Below are positions 53,466-55,092 of a DNA stretch of 55,092 nt, one piece after another. The position numbers were made by a program, and so were the translations under genes. The stretch lies in assembly GCA_016841605.1 (NCBI GenBank), contig JAENYV010000012.1:1-55092 (forward strand), written 5' to 3'. This stretch comes from Dethiobacter alkaliphilus (GTDB lineage: Bacteria; Bacillota; Dethiobacteria; DTU022; UBA8154). A model generated the notes under the pieces. The model was not told the DNA's origin. It worked only from the letters and a program-made list of their open reading frames with translations, and ran no database searches. Positions within the stretch are counted from its first letter, which is position 1, and each line of letters opens with the position of its first letter.

Positions 53466-54644
53466 TTGTGTATTGTGCACCTCTTCAACAAGATATTAAC
53501 CATAATAACGCTTGCCTTTCTGGCCGTCCTTTCCTTTTTGTTCGTGCTGATGCCCGACCGGGATTTTTCGGAAACGGAAAACCGCATGCTGCAAAAAAAG
53601 CCGCTCTTCTCGTGGCATAATCTTATTTCCGGTAAATTCAGTTCTGCCGCGGAGACATATCTCGCCGATCAATTTGTTTTCCGTGATATGTGGGTCAACA
53701 TCAAATCAGCCGCGGAACTTATGTTGCAAAAAAAGGACAACAATGGCGTATATTTCGGCAAAGACGGCTATCTACTGCAGCAGCCGGAAGAACTCAACAC
53801 CGCGTTATTAGCAGAAAATATAGCGGTGATCAAGCAATTTGCCGAATCCCGTCCGGACCGGGTGTATTTCCTTCTGGCTCCCACTTCTGTGCTGATTTTG
53901 GACGACAAACTCCCATCGTTTGCTGAACCACGGCAAAAACTTGACACTTTTGATATGATCAAGGCACAACTTGCCCCCGGCATTCATTTTATTGACACCC
54001 GGGATGCTCTTGCCGCACACAGGGAGGAATATATTTATTATAAAACCGATCACCACTGGACCTCCAGGGGAGCGTATTATGCCTACCGGGAAGCAGGCAG
54101 CGTTATGGGGTTTACAGCTTTGGATTTAGATGATTTTACCGTTGAGCAGGTTTGTGACAATTTTTACGGCACCCTTTATTCAAAAAGCGGTAACCGTTTT
54201 ATTCAGCCTGATTCGATCCGGCTCTTTAAACCGCAGAGAGAGCTTTCCTGCCGGGTCGAATATGTAAATGAAAAAAGAAGCGCCGGCAGCCTGTATGAAA
54301 CAGAACATTTGCGGAAAAAAGACAAATATTCCGTTTTTCTGGACGGTAACCATGCGCTAATCAGGATTACCGCGCAAAATGAAACAGGCAGAAAACTGCT
54401 GATTATCAAGGATTCCTACGCCAATACTTTAGTCCCTTTTCTCGTCAATCACTATGATGAGATCCATATCATCGATCCTCGTTACTTCAACTCCCAGCTT
54501 GCGCCCTACATTAAACAATACGGGTTAAACGAAATATTATTTGTGTACAATGCCTTCTCCTTTGCCGAAGAATCTTCCATCCGTAAAATAGTGGCAGGGG
54601 TCCAGGAGATCCAGGGGGACGGTTCTTGCGGTTACCCAAAATAG
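53466..54644 (+). CDS. DHHW-family (AlgJ/AlgX-like) acetylation protein
   Basis: About 392 aa from TTG 53466 or GTG 53475, both just after GGGAGG (53457-53462); the frame is open further up inside MBOAT. N-terminal helix (ILTIITLAFLAVLSFLFVL). The domain contains YFGKDGYLLQ, LAPTSVLILDDKLP, KTDHHWTSRGAYYAY (the DHHW motif, Asp-His) and IIKDSYANTLVPFL (Ser). The last ~13 residues (from about EIQGDGSCGY) and the stop come from the Y1 element that begins at 54611, so the native C-terminus is lost. Confidence 0.9.
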   Translation: MCIVHLFNKILTIITLAFLAVLSFLFVLMPDRDFSETENRMLQKKPLFSWHNLISGKFSSAAETYLADQFVFRDMWVNIKSAAELMLQKKDNNGVYFGKDGYLLQQPEELNTALLAENIAVIKQFAESRPDRVYFLLAPTSVLILDDKLPSFAEPRQKLDTFDMIKAQLAPGIHFIDTRDALAAHREEYIYYKTDHHWTSRGAYYAYREAGSVMGFTALDLDDFTVEQVCDNFYGTLYSKSGNRFIQPDSIRLFKPQRELSCRVEYVNEKRSAGSLYETEHLRKKDKYSVFLDGNHALIRITAQNETGRKLLIIKDSYANTLVPFLVNHYDEIHIIDPRYFNSQLAPYIKQYGLNEILFVYNAFSFAEESSIRKIVAGVQEIQGDGSCGYPK

Positions 54645-55086
54645 CGAAGGGTGTTATATTAAATAATGGGTGATCACAGCAATGCCAAAACAGACAGGGA
54701 GAGGAGCAAGGCTGGAATTAATTATATTATTTTATAATTGGTTGTGATTTTTGTCTGGAAACAAATGAAAAGAAAAAGCTTAGAGACGATGAAACAAAAG
54801 AAATGATTGAATATGTAATGTATCATGCTGTGCAAAAGATCAATTTTTTGAACCGGATAACAAAAACCGATATTTGAAAGTGCTCAAAGAAGAAGATTAT
54901 CTACAAGGCAAATAGCGAGACTAACGGGTATTAGCAGAGGTATTAGGATAAAAGCGTTATACCCGCCAGGATAATATTAGATCTCAGTAAAGATAGATAA
55001 CATATTATAGATAGGTTTTTTTCTTTCTGCTTACTATTCTTGAATTTGAATAGTAACATGTTAAACCGCAAGAACCGTCCCCCTGG
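54611..55086 (+). mobile_element. Second truncated REP-associated Y1 transposase element
   Basis: Flanked by CCAGGGGGACGGTTCTTGCG (54611-54630) and, inverted, CGCAAGAACCGTCCCCCTGG (55067-55086). The left 65 bases inside match the left end of the element at 11121-12191; the right part matches its right end. The middle is a shortened, multiply frameshifted transposase (54681-54985), starting MPKQTG and still readable near its end as the helix-turn-helix text IARLTGISRGIRIKA. The HUH motif is gone. Inserted into the 3' end of the DHHW gene. Confidence 0.8.
54681..54985 (+). pseudogene. Y1 transposase remnant
   Basis: Starts at ATG 54681 and soon breaks into several frames. A stretch KLRDDETKEMIEYVMY (near 54780-54825) is like the linker before the C-terminal helix-turn-helix of RAYT proteins, and the C-terminal IARLTGISRGIRIKA is in another frame. 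No catalytic motif. Confidence 0.75.
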
Positions 55087-55092
55087 TCTCCT

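Overview
The window looks like chromosomal DNA of an anaerobic, spore-former-type Clostridia (Peptococcaceae-like; genus not determinable here). This rests on mid-40s % G+C by eye, consensus sigma-A promoters and strong Shine-Dalgarno sites, a Trp T-box leader, S-layer homology (SLH) domains, an OmpR/histidine-kinase pair, an ECF sigma factor with an overlapping anti-sigma gene, and degenerate REP-associated (Y1) transposase elements. No rRNA, tRNA or CRISPR was seen.

Layout. 1-50: the 5' end of a group II intron on the minus strand, next to an intrinsic terminator. 105-8510: two genes for secreted/surface proteins (a 2379-aa multidomain protein and a CFI-box C-terminal protein). 9017-11066: a glycolipid glycosyltransferase/phospholipase C operon with its promoter array and terminator. 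11121-12191: a broken, internally duplicated Y1-transposase element fused to the 3' end of aroF. 12129-18152: T-box-controlled trpEGDCF-aroF. 18216-25842: a phosphatase pseudogene, a HepT-like protein, a CFI-box protein and a large, 5'- and 3'-truncated surface phosphatase. 25855-31048: SLH protein, HAD hydrolase, PhnM, PhoH-type ATPase and a PHP metallohydrolase. 32456-34752: ABC-2 exporter with TetR regulator. 35021-39109: DUF5714-like protein, M24 peptidase, thioredoxin-like protein, cysteine synthase. 39132-41773: soluble chemoreceptor plus EAL phosphodiesterase. 42208-44107: an active-site-dead and an intact nitrilase paralogue. 44219-50305: small membrane protein, ECF sigma/anti-sigma, and a response regulator-histidine kinase-lipoprotein operon. 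50535-54644: an SGNH-DUF4358-MBOAT-DHHW O-acetylation cluster, ended by a second truncated Y1 element.

The main result is a set of five promoter arrays made of TTAACA-like hexamers repeated every 11 bp, each ending in the same phase on a -10 box. This is the architecture of Firmicute PhoP (phosphate starvation) sites. They precede (i) glycosyltransferase + phospholipase C, (ii) phnM + HAD hydrolase (possibly + SLH protein), (iii) the PhoH-type ATPase, (iv) the PHP-domain protein and (v) the surface phosphatase/5'-nucleotidase. Read together they describe a phosphate-starvation gene set: phospholipid turned into glycolipid in the cell, extracellular phosphoesters cleaved at the surface, and phosphonate/nucleotide phosphorus processed inside. 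The boxes and their phase are seen directly; PhoP control and the physiological roles are inference.
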